Part shown: piece after piece, positions 52,901-61,258 of the stretch
Layout of the letters: every line of letters starts with the position of its first letter
Numbering within the stretch: the first letter of the stretch is position 1
Assembly: GCA_015493635.1 (NCBI GenBank)
Contig: WGCU01000013.1
Location: forward strand, 25,006 to 89,005
Direction: 5' to 3'
Origin: Spirochaetaceae bacterium
GTDB lineage: Bacteria > Spirochaetota > Spirochaetia > B11-G9
Length of the DNA: 64,000 nucleotides
Translations under genes and position numbers: made by a program
The notes under the pieces: model-generated
Database searches by the model: none
Seen by the model: only the letters and a program-made list of their open reading frames with translations
Told to the model about the DNA's origin: nothing

Positions 52901-54474
52901 TCAATGGGCGGATTGGTTACCTGGGCAAAAACCTGTCTGAAATAATTGTATAGAAGCTGAGGACGGTCAGACAGAACAGCAAGGGAAGCATCATTACCCA
53001 TGGAACTTATCGGCTCACTTCCCTGTACTGCCATAGGAATAAGTATTTTGTCTATTTCTTCAAGGGTATACCCGAAAACCCGTTCAAGTTTCTCAATATC
53101 ATCTTTCACCTCCAGATCGGTATCCGGAGCACGGAAAAGCCCTTTAAGCTCAATCCTGTTTTCATCAAGCCAGCGCCGGTACGGTTTCCGGCGGGATATT
53201 TTTGATTTAATTTCATGATCATACATAATCCGCTTCTGTCCGGTATCTACCATAAGCATCCTTCCCGGGCCGAGGCGTCCGTTTTTGAGAATATTTTCAG
53301 GCGGTATATCGAGAACACCCGCCTCCGATGCAAGAATAACTCTCCCGTCCTTTGTAACGAGCCACCGGGCTGGACGCAGACCGTTCCGGTCAAGGGATGC
53401 ACCGACCTTTATTCCATCAGAAAACACGAGAGCGGCCGGACCGTCCCATGGTTCAAGTATCGAAGCATGATACTCATAGAAGGTTCTTCGGTCTTCACTT
53501 ATATGATAACGCTTACCAAATGGCTCCGGTACCATCATCATCATGGTATGTTCCATTGAGCGCCCTCCCTGTACAAGGAGTTCAAAAGCAGTATCAAAAA
53601 TGGCAGAATCACTCTGCGTACTGTCAATGAGAGGGAAGATACGCTTTAAATCATCGCCAAAGAGCGGCGATGACAACATGGATTCCCGGGCACGCATCTT
53701 GCTGATATTCCCCCGTAAGGTGTTAATCTCACCATTATGCGCGATATATCTGAAAGGCTGAGCTAAAGACCATGAGGGGAATGTATTGGTGCTGTACCGT
53801 TGATGAACAAGTGCAATGGCACTCTTGAAGGTACGGTCCTGCAGATCCGGATAAAACTGCTCAAGCTGAGGAGCCACAAACATCCCTTTATAGATAATAG
53901 TCCTTGCTGAAAATGATGGGATATACAAGTCTTCAATCGTATAGCCCTTTAAAGCAGCGGCTTTTTCCACCAGACGACGCAGTACGTAAAGCTTTCGTTC
54001 CAGCTCATCTCCTGTAAGCCCCGGTACAGATACGAACATCTGGACAACAAACGGCATTGATAACCGGGCAGTTTCTCCAAGACAGTCCGGATTAACAGGG
54101 ACATCCCTCTGACCGATTATTTTTCCGCCGTTCTCCTCCAGGGTATTGTGAACGAGAAGCAGCAGAGCATCCCGTTTTTTACGGTCTGTTGGAAAAAACA
54201 TGACTCCCAGTCCGTAAGAACCCTGATCAGGAAGGCTGAAACCCAGAGATGACGCGGTCTTTGCAAAAAACTCTGCCGGTATCTGGGTTAAAATCCCTGC
54301 TCCATCCCCTGTATTGATGTCTCCTCCCACCGCGCCCCTATGAACAAGGTTCTTCAGTATCGTTATACCATCCTGTACCGTTTTAAAAGAGGGTATACCA
54401 TTAACCTCAGCAATAAACCCGACACCGCAGTTATCATGTTCAAATTCAGGATTGTAGAGTCCCTGTTTTTCCAT
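49960..54474 (-). CDS. gltB: Glutamate synthase large subunit
   Basis: ~1504 aa; [12 protein letters not shown] amidotransferase start, [43 protein letters not shown] Fe-S motif. Confidence 0.97.
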   Translation of the reverse strand: [1504 protein letters not shown]

Positions 54475-54490
54475 ATGCTTTATCCTCCGA

Positions 54491-54520
54491 TATTTTATGG
54501 CATTTTATTGCCGTAAAATA
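54491..54520. promoter_or_regulatory. Inverted repeat in gltB promoter/leader (candidate operator or leader hairpin)
   Basis: TATTTTATGGCA-TTTTAT-TGCCGTAAAATA: 12-bp arms, one mismatch, 6-bp spacer, between -10 and RBS of gltB. Confidence 0.65.
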
Positions 54521-54526
54521 TTTTTA

Positions 54527-54555
54527 AGCATAGTACTATTCTCTCATGATGTCAA
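54527..54555 (-). promoter_or_regulatory. Sigma70-type promoter for gltBD
   Basis: Minus strand TTGACA (54550-54555) - 17 bp - TATGCT (54527-54532). Confidence 0.7.
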
Positions 54556-54573
54556 CGAAAACAAAAACAAGAA

Positions 54574-55569
54574 TTAAAACATTCTTTTAAGTTCGTGGAA
54601 TTCAACAAGAGAGCTGTATTCAACCAAGCCGCTTATTGCCTTGGAAATAACAGATATTCCACTCTCTTCCAGATAAGCAACCGGATTCAAACCGCCGACA
54701 ATAACTCCGCCAAGCCGGCCCCAGTCTATTGGTATCTGCAAAAGTGAGTGCCCCGGCCAGCCAAGACGTAAAAATCCCCCAAGCCCGTCACGCTCCATTA
54801 TTTTTCCAATTTCCACCACCCTCTTTAGAGAATCTGCCGGTACTTCCAGAAAATTTGCCCCTATGCTTCCGCTGCCGGAGTGAACAACCTCACGATAACG
54901 GATCATCCCGCTTTTAATAAAAATTTCGAGAGGATCAATACTTGTACCATCATACCTGACTATCTGGGTAAACCGGAGAGGGTCCCTGTTTTCAATCTCC
55001 AGGATTCCTCCAAAAATAGCCCGGACAGGTATTCCGTTCCTGCCGATTACACCATGGAGTGTTACAGAACAAACGGTTCCGATACCGACATAACCGGAAG
55101 GAATTGTTTCGCCTCCGACACTTTCTCCTGAAAGATAAATTCCGATAAGTCTGCCCATGGAGAATCCGCTCTCAAATGCAGTTACAAGCATGGATGAGGC
55201 TTCTTTCATAAACCTTTCTTCAATAAGGCTGATATTTACAACAACGGTACCTGCTTTCCTGTCAGGATCGTAGTTCATCTTATAAGTAAGGAGATCTATC
55301 TTTGCGGTAATAAATCCCACTTTTTCAAAAACACGGGATTTTTCCAGTTCATCCGAACCCTTCTCGGTAATAACTCTCCCGTGCTTTTTTACATACGCTG
55401 TAAGACCCTGTCTATCCAGCTCTATAAGATGAAGGCGCACCGTTCGTTCACTCATATCAATACCCATACGGGAAAATGCTTCGGTAAGTTTCGCACTGGA
55501 AACAGGATGATCACTCTCACTGAGTATACGGAGAATTGCCAATCTCTTTTTTTCTATTCTTTCTCTCAT
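54574..55569 (-). CDS. NrpR-family transcriptional repressor (winged helix + DUF128/NrpR domain)
   Basis: N-terminal wHTH (RLAILRILSESDHPVSSAKLTEAFSRMGIDMSERTVRLHLIELDRQGL), then one NrpR domain (VVVNISLIEERF...GIGTVCSVTLHGVIGRNGIPVRAIFGGILEI...IPIDWGRLGGVIVGGLNPVAYLEESGI). Confidence 0.85.
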   Translation of the reverse strand: MRERIEKKRLAILRILSESDHPVSSAKLTEAFSRMGIDMSERTVRLHLIELDRQGLTAYVKKHGRVITEKGSDELEKSRVFEKVGFITAKIDLLTYKMNYDPDRKAGTVVVNISLIEERFMKEASSMLVTAFESGFSMGRLIGIYLSGESVGGETIPSGYVGIGTVCSVTLHGVIGRNGIPVRAIFGGILEIENRDPLRFTQIVRYDGTSIDPLEIFIKSGMIRYREVVHSGSGSIGANFLEVPADSLKRVVEIGKIMERDGLGGFLRLGWPGHSLLQIPIDWGRLGGVIVGGLNPVAYLEESGISVISKAISGLVEYSSLVEFHELKRMF

Positions 55570-55640
55570 AGACTTGCTTTATAACAGAATATGACCGATG
55601 TCAATGATTTTCTTTACTTGAAAACAACTTGATAATAATC

Positions 55641-55654
55641 CTACATTTATGTAG
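55641..55654. promoter_or_regulatory. Palindromic operator candidate, copy 1
   Basis: CTACATTTATGTAG, perfect CTACA-N4-TGTAG, in the divergent NrpR/NifA-like intergenic region, 10 bp upstream of the activator ATG. Confidence 0.7.
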
Positions 55655-55664
55655 TATTTATTTT

Positions 55665-57194
55665 ATGGAGAGAGAACATTACAAACGCAAGATTCAGGAA
55701 CTTACGCTGTTGTATGATATAAGCCAGAAACTTGATCAAAGTCTCGATCTTGACAAAATCATTCAGCCGGTGCTCATGTCAATGGCTGAAGATATGGGTC
55801 TTATCCGCGGGATGGTAACCCTCTACAACCGGCAGACTGAAAGAATTCAGATAGCAGCATCCTACGGCCTTTCCGACAAAGAGGAACAGAGAGGGGCCTA
55901 TCAACCTGGAGAAGGTATCATTGGAAGGGTATTTAAAACCGGAAAAGCCGTTACCATTCCTGAAATAAAGAACGAACCGCATTTTCTTAATAAAACAGGC
56001 GTAAGAAAAGAGGAATCCATTAAAAATCTTGCGTTTATCTGTGCTCCCATAAAAATAGAAAATACACCCATAGGAACAATCAGTGCCGACAGACCCTACT
56101 CCGACAGTAAAAAACTTGAAGAAGATGTAAAACTTCTTTCGATAATAGGGTCCATGATTGCGGGAGCTGTAAAGATCAGACGGAGAGTTGATGAGGAAAA
56201 AGAACTTCTCAGGGAGGAACTTACCTCAAAATATAAACCGGACAATCTCATCGGAACCTCGACAGCCATGCTTGAAGTGTATGAGCTTATCAATCAGGTC
56301 GCAAAAAGTGATGCGACAGTTCTCATACGTGGGGAAAGCGGAACAGGAAAAGAACTCGCCGCTCACGCTATCCACATGAACAGCCTCCGGTCGGACAAGC
56401 CTTTTATCAAGGTAAACTGTGCCGCGCTCCCGGAATCAATCATTGAAAGCGAGCTTTTCGGCCACGAGAAAGGAGCATTTACCAATGCAATAAACAAACG
56501 GATAGGACGGTTTGAACTTGCTGATAACGGTACCATTTTTCTCGATGAAATAGGCGATCTTACCCCTGCTACCCAGGTTAAGCTCCTCAGAGTTCTTCAG
56601 GAAAAAGAGTTTGAACGGGTAGGAGGTTCAAAAACACATTCTATAAATGTCCGGGTTATTGCCGCAACAAACAGACCCCTGGAAAAGCTTATAGCTGAAA
56701 ACAGGTTCAGGGAAGACCTGTATTACCGGCTTAATGTTTTTCCTATCCACCTGCCCCCGCTGAGGGACCGGAGGAGTGACGTCATGCTCCTTACCGATTA
56801 TTTTACCGAAAAATACAGCAAAACAAACGGAAAGCCGATAAAACGCATCTCAACCCCTGCCATAGAACTTCTCATGAGTTATCACTGGCCGGGAAACGTC
56901 AGAGAGCTTGAAAACTGCATTGAGCGGGCGGTTCTCCTCAGTACCGATGGAGTTATCCACGGGCACCATCTACCGCCAAGTCTCCAGAGCGCCGAATCCA
57001 CAGGGACGAGTATTCACGAGACTCTCGAAGACGCCGTAGCAAAACTTGAAAAAGAACTTATTCTCGATGCTCTGAAATCAACAAAAGGGAACCGGGCAAA
57101 GGCGGCGCGGATTCTCGGACTGACAGAACGAAAAATGGGTCTGCGTATCAATAAGTATTCCCTCATGCCTTCCATATTCCATACATTTTCGTAG
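55665..57194 (+). CDS. Sigma54-dependent transcriptional activator, NifA-like (GAF-AAA+-Fis HTH)
   Basis: GAF domain; AAA+ GESGTGKELAAHAIH, ESELFGHEKGAFTNA (GAFTGA-like), C-terminal Fis HTH KGNRAKAARILGLTERKMGLRI. ATG at 55665 preferred. Confidence 0.92.
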   Translation: MEREHYKRKIQELTLLYDISQKLDQSLDLDKIIQPVLMSMAEDMGLIRGMVTLYNRQTERIQIAASYGLSDKEEQRGAYQPGEGIIGRVFKTGKAVTIPEIKNEPHFLNKTGVRKEESIKNLAFICAPIKIENTPIGTISADRPYSDSKKLEEDVKLLSIIGSMIAGAVKIRRRVDEEKELLREELTSKYKPDNLIGTSTAMLEVYELINQVAKSDATVLIRGESGTGKELAAHAIHMNSLRSDKPFIKVNCAALPESIIESELFGHEKGAFTNAINKRIGRFELADNGTIFLDEIGDLTPATQVKLLRVLQEKEFERVGGSKTHSINVRVIAATNRPLEKLIAENRFREDLYYRLNVFPIHLPPLRDRRSDVMLLTDYFTEKYSKTNGKPIKRISTPAIELLMSYHWPGNVRELENCIERAVLLSTDGVIHGHHLPPSLQSAESTGTSIHETLEDAVAKLEKELILDALKSTKGNRAKAARILGLTERKMGLRINKYSLMPSIFHTFS

Positions 57195-57225
57195 GTTTTT
57201 GTTTTATATTCTACATTTTTGTAGT
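57182..57225. promoter_or_regulatory. Palindromic site cluster upstream of amt: degenerate copy (57182-57195) and perfect copy (57212-57225)
   Basis: CTACATTTTTGTAG at 57212-57225 matches copy 1 at 13/14 positions; ATACATTTTCGTAG at 57182-57195 is exactly 30 bp upstream. Confidence 0.65.
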
Positions 57226-57331
57226 TTTTTAAAATATTAATTCTGATAGTATTTTCATCTCATCACTTGTCACATTCCTATCTTCTTCCCACACATATTT
57301 TTAACATTTAATATTTTCCCGGATTTTATTT

Positions 57332-57347
57332 TGGCATAACTTATGCT
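57332..57347 (+). promoter_or_regulatory. Sigma54 (-24/-12) promoter for amt-glnK-glnA operon
   Basis: TGGCATAACTTATGCT, GG and GC elements at canonical 12-bp register, downstream of a sigma54 activator gene. Confidence 0.75.
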
Positions 57348-57371
57348 TGTAGCTTATCAAAGGAGAATTGT

Positions 57372-58613
57372 GTGGGAGATCTTAAAAACGCGCTAGACAT
57401 GATATGGATAATTACAGCTGCCTCACTTGTTTTTTTTATGCAGGCGGGATTTACCCTGGTTGAAACCGGTCTGACGAGAGCAAAAAATGCGGGGAATATC
57501 ATTATGAAGAATCTAATGGATTTTTCTGCGGGAGTAATCATGTTCTGGATGTTCGGCTGGGCCGTTATGTACGGGACTTCAAAACTCGGACTTTTTGGAA
57601 CAAATCAGTTTTTTCTTTCAGGGACTAACCCTTTACGTTTCAGAAACTGGATGTTTCAGGCAGTATTTGCCGCAACCGCTGCGACTATTGTTTCAGGAGC
57701 TGTCGCAGAACGTACAAAATTCAAGGCATATCTGATTTACACCGTTTTTATTTCCGCCGTTATCTACCCTGTTGCCGGACACTGGATCTGGAATCCTTCC
57801 GGCTGGCTGAAATCCATCGGGTTTATTGATTTCTCAGGATCAACGGTTGTACACTCTACCGGAGGATGGGCAGCCCTTATGGGGGCAATGCTTCTCGGAC
57901 CGAGACGGGGGAAATATGTTAAAGTAAACGGAAAAATAACCGCTAAGGCCCTACCCGGCCACAACCTTCCCCTTGTCGCACTGGGAGTCTTCATACTCTG
58001 GTTCGGCTGGTTTGGATTCAATGCCGGCAGCACCCTTTCAGGGAGTGATGCACGGATTGGAATAATTACCGTTGTGACAACACTTTCGGGAGCGGCGGGT
58101 GCTGTTACCGCCATGTTTACTACATGGTTCCTCTTTGGAAAACCAGAACCCAGCATGACGCTTAACGGTGTTCTTGCGGGGCTCGTCGGAATCACCGCCG
58201 GGTGTTCGCTTGTATCACCTGCTGCCGCGGTTATCATTGGATCTGTTGCCGGTATTCTTGTCGTCCTTTCAGTTGAAGTTATTGACAAGAAGCTGCATAT
58301 AGATGATCCGGTAAGAGCGGTATCTGTCCATGGCATTTCAGGGGTATGGGGGACCATCGCCGTCGGCCTCTTTGCGAATTCCGGAACTGTCAGGGGACTC
58401 TTCTTTGGAGGAGGATTAAAACAGACCGGTATTCAGCTCATTGGAATTATAAGTATCTTACTATGGGTCTGCGGCACCTCTTTTATCCTGTTTTCCCTTA
58501 TAAAAGCAACGACGGGGCTGCGGGTCAATGAAGAAAACGAAATGGCAGGCCTTGATGTGGGGGAACACGGTGTTGAGGCCTACAGCGGCTTTCAAATTTT
58601 TACGACAATGTAA
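57372..58613 (+). CDS. amt: Ammonium transporter
   Basis: FMQAGFTLVETGLTRAKNAGNIIMKNLMDF, FSGSTVVHSTGGWAALMGAMLLGPR; GTG start after AAAGGAG. Confidence 0.95.
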   Translation: MGDLKNALDMIWIITAASLVFFMQAGFTLVETGLTRAKNAGNIIMKNLMDFSAGVIMFWMFGWAVMYGTSKLGLFGTNQFFLSGTNPLRFRNWMFQAVFAATAATIVSGAVAERTKFKAYLIYTVFISAVIYPVAGHWIWNPSGWLKSIGFIDFSGSTVVHSTGGWAALMGAMLLGPRRGKYVKVNGKITAKALPGHNLPLVALGVFILWFGWFGFNAGSTLSGSDARIGIITVVTTLSGAAGAVTAMFTTWFLFGKPEPSMTLNGVLAGLVGITAGCSLVSPAAAVIIGSVAGILVVLSVEVIDKKLHIDDPVRAVSVHGISGVWGTIAVGLFANSGTVRGLFFGGGLKQTGIQLIGIISILLWVCGTSFILFSLIKATTGLRVNEENEMAGLDVGEHGVEAYSGFQIFTTM

Positions 58614-58625
58614 AGGAAAAAAACC

Positions 58626-58967
58626 ATGAAACTCATTACAGTGTATATTCAACCCTACAAACTGAACAAGGTTAAGCAGGAACTCTTTAAAGAAAAAATT
58701 TACAAGGTTTCTGTCACAAATGCCCTGGGGTGCGGACAGCAGAAAGGTTTCACAGAGTCATATCGGGGTATTGATATAGAAGTTAACCTTCTTAAAAAAA
58801 TAAGAATAGAGATTGCCGTTAATGAAGCTTTTGTCGAACCGACAGTCCAGGCAATTATAGCCGGCTCACGGACAGGTAACATTGGCGATGGAAAAATCTT
58901 CATTACCCCTATTGAAGAATGTATAAGAATCAGAAGCGGAGAAACAGGCCGAAAGGCCATAGGATAA
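58626..58967 (+). CDS. glnK: Nitrogen regulatory protein P-II
   Basis: GCGQQKGFTESYRG T-loop with conserved uridylylation-position Tyr; GNIGDGKIFITPIEECIRIRSGETG. Confidence 0.93.
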   Translation: MKLITVYIQPYKLNKVKQELFKEKIYKVSVTNALGCGQQKGFTESYRGIDIEVNLLKKIRIEIAVNEAFVEPTVQAIIAGSRTGNIGDGKIFITPIEECIRIRSGETGRKAIG

Positions 58968-58994
58968 AAATAAAACGAAGAGAGGAAAACAGAC

Positions 58995-61115
58995 ATGAAC
59001 AATTCCATTGATTTTAAAACAGTACCTATGAATGAAGTGTACGGCAGCAGATCATTCAGCGATGCTAAAATGCGCGAATACCTTCCGAAAACAATCTATA
59101 AAGAGGTAAAACTTGTCCAGAAAGGGTTTCGTGAACTTTCCCTGGACGTTGCTGAAGTTGTAGCCAGTGCCATGAAAGACTGGGCGCTTAAACACGGTGC
59201 AACCCATTATACTCACTGGTTTCAACCTCTGACAGGGCTTACCGCGGAAAAGCACGACTCGTTCATCTCTCCTGCTGAAGACGGAAGAGTTATTATGGAA
59301 TTCTCCGGAAAAGAGCTCATCAAAGGAGAACCGGATGCGTCATCTTTTCCCAGCGGGGGATTACGGGCTACCTTTGAGGCCCGCGGATATACAGCATGGG
59401 ACACTACCTCACCGGCTTTCCTTAAGGAAGACCTTTCAGGAAGCGTCATCCTCTGTATCCCTACTGCTTTTGTTTCGTATACCGGGGAAGCTCTTGATAA
59501 AAAGGTCCCTCTTCTCCGTTCCATGGAAGCACTGAACACCCAGGCTTTGAGAATTTTGAGCATGCTCGGAATCAACGCAGAAAGAGTAACAACGACGGTA
59601 GGAGCAGAACAGGAATATTTTCTCGTTGATAAAAACTTCTACAACCGCCGCCCGGATCTTATACTGACAGGACGGACGGTTATAGGCGCCATGCCTCCCA
59701 AAGGGCAGGAGATGGATGATCATTATTTCGGAGTTATCAAGGAACGGGCAAGTGCTTTTATGAGTGAACTGAACTTTGAACTTTGGAAAATTGGAATTTC
59801 CGCAAAAACCCAGCACAATGAAGTAGCACCGAACCAGTTTGAACTTGCTACAATCTATGATACATCAAACGTTGCCACTGACCGGAACCAGATGGTTATG
59901 GAAACTATGAGAAAGGTTGCAGAACGCCATAACCTGGTAGCCCTTCTTCACGAAAAGCCTTTTGCAGGGGTCAACGGTTCGGGAAAACACAACAACTGGT
60001 CAATCGCTACAGATACAGGGCTTAACCTTCTTGAACCGGGGGATCTGCCTGAAAAAAATATTTCCTTTCTCATTTTTCTGACTGCGGTTATTGAAGCGGT
60101 AGACAAGTATGCACCGCTGCTGCGAATGTCAGCAGCAAACGCCGGAAACGATCACCGGCTCGGAGCAAATGAAGCTCCTCCCGCAATTGTTTCCATTTTT
60201 CTCGGAGAATCGCTGACCAATCTTCTGGAACAGCTGTCAAGAGGTGAAACGGTTACACAAGAGAAAGCAGAGACCCTGGGGACCGGGATTCCCTCAATTC
60301 CAAAACTGCCGAAAGATCTGACCGACCGGAACAGAACATCCCCCTTTGCATTTACCGGAAACAAGTTCGAGTTCAGAATGGTTCCTTCATCAATTTCAAT
60401 TGCCGGGCCGAATACCGTACTCAATACCGCTGTCGCAGATGTGTTAAAAGAATTCGCAGACAAACTTGAAAAAGCTGCCGACATCAACAAGACAATAAAA
60501 GACCTTGTTGCATCAAGCTACCAGGCACATAAGAGAATCATTTATAACGGAAATAATTATACGGAAGAATGGCTGACAATAGCAAAAGAACGGGGACTTG
60601 CAAATATCGATAATTCTGTGGATGCTTTTGGAGAAAGTATCAAGAGCTACGCAGTTAAACTCTTTTCCAGACACGGTGTTTATACAAAAAAAGAACTTGT
60701 ATCCCGTAACGAGATCTACCTTGAATCCTACAGCCATCAGATTAATGTTGAAGCGGGAGTCATGATCGAACTATGCAGAAAGAACATATTCACTGCTGTT
60801 ATCAGATACATGAATACTCTTGCGGATACTGCCAATGCCATGGATACAGCAGGGATTTCCGCCCCTCCCCTCATCAATACCCTGAAAGAAATAAACAGCC
60901 TGTATATCCGCCTTCACAAAGAAATAGATACGCTAAACACCCTGCTTACAGCAGCCAGGACGGAGAAGGATATCCTGAAGCAGGCAAAGCTGTACAGAAA
61001 TACCGTCTTCACAGCAATGGCTGAAGCACGTGTATCCGCGGATGAACTGGAAAGACTTATACCGGAAGATATCTGGCCCCTGCCGACCTACTTTGATCTG
61101 CTTTTTAAACTGTAA
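58995..61115 (+). CDS. glnN: Glutamine synthetase type III
   Basis: ~706 aa; THYTHWFQPLTGLTAEKHDSF, FPSGGLRATFEARGYTAWD, NQFELATIYD, GSGKHNNWSIAT. Confidence 0.95.
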   Translation: MNNSIDFKTVPMNEVYGSRSFSDAKMREYLPKTIYKEVKLVQKGFRELSLDVAEVVASAMKDWALKHGATHYTHWFQPLTGLTAEKHDSFISPAEDGRVIMEFSGKELIKGEPDASSFPSGGLRATFEARGYTAWDTTSPAFLKEDLSGSVILCIPTAFVSYTGEALDKKVPLLRSMEALNTQALRILSMLGINAERVTTTVGAEQEYFLVDKNFYNRRPDLILTGRTVIGAMPPKGQEMDDHYFGVIKERASAFMSELNFELWKIGISAKTQHNEVAPNQFELATIYDTSNVATDRNQMVMETMRKVAERHNLVALLHEKPFAGVNGSGKHNNWSIATDTGLNLLEPGDLPEKNISFLIFLTAVIEAVDKYAPLLRMSAANAGNDHRLGANEAPPAIVSIFLGESLTNLLEQLSRGETVTQEKAETLGTGIPSIPKLPKDLTDRNRTSPFAFTGNKFEFRMVPSSISIAGPNTVLNTAVADVLKEFADKLEKAADINKTIKDLVASSYQAHKRIIYNGNNYTEEWLTIAKERGLANIDNSVDAFGESIKSYAVKLFSRHGVYTKKELVSRNEIYLESYSHQINVEAGVMIELCRKNIFTAVIRYMNTLADTANAMDTAGISAPPLINTLKEINSLYIRLHKEIDTLNTLLTAARTEKDILKQAKLYRNTVFTAMAEARVSADELERLIPEDIWPLPTYFDLLFKL

Positions 61116-61134
61116 ACCATGGAGTGCAGCATCG

Positions 61135-61165
61135 GGATCCCCCACCTTTTTAGGAGGGGGCATCC
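61135..61165. terminator. GC-rich hairpin downstream of glnN (possible terminator)
   Basis: GGATCCCCCACC-TTTTTA-GGAGGGGGCATCC inverted repeat; no clear T tract. Confidence 0.4.
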
Positions 61166-61258
61166 TGTCAGCGATAAAGTTCACGTGTATTTTGAATCGT
61201 AGCGGTAAAATATCGAGCGAAACGATTTGTTTCACATTTATTTTTTTTCAACGGTGAG

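Noticed and set aside
57764-58357. 197-aa ORF on - strand antisense to amt
   Set aside because: Shadow of a well-supported Amt frame; low-complexity P/T/S-rich translation
61030-61257. 75-aa ORF spanning the glnN 3' end
   Set aside because: Out of frame with glnN and runs across the hairpin; no RBS or homology signal
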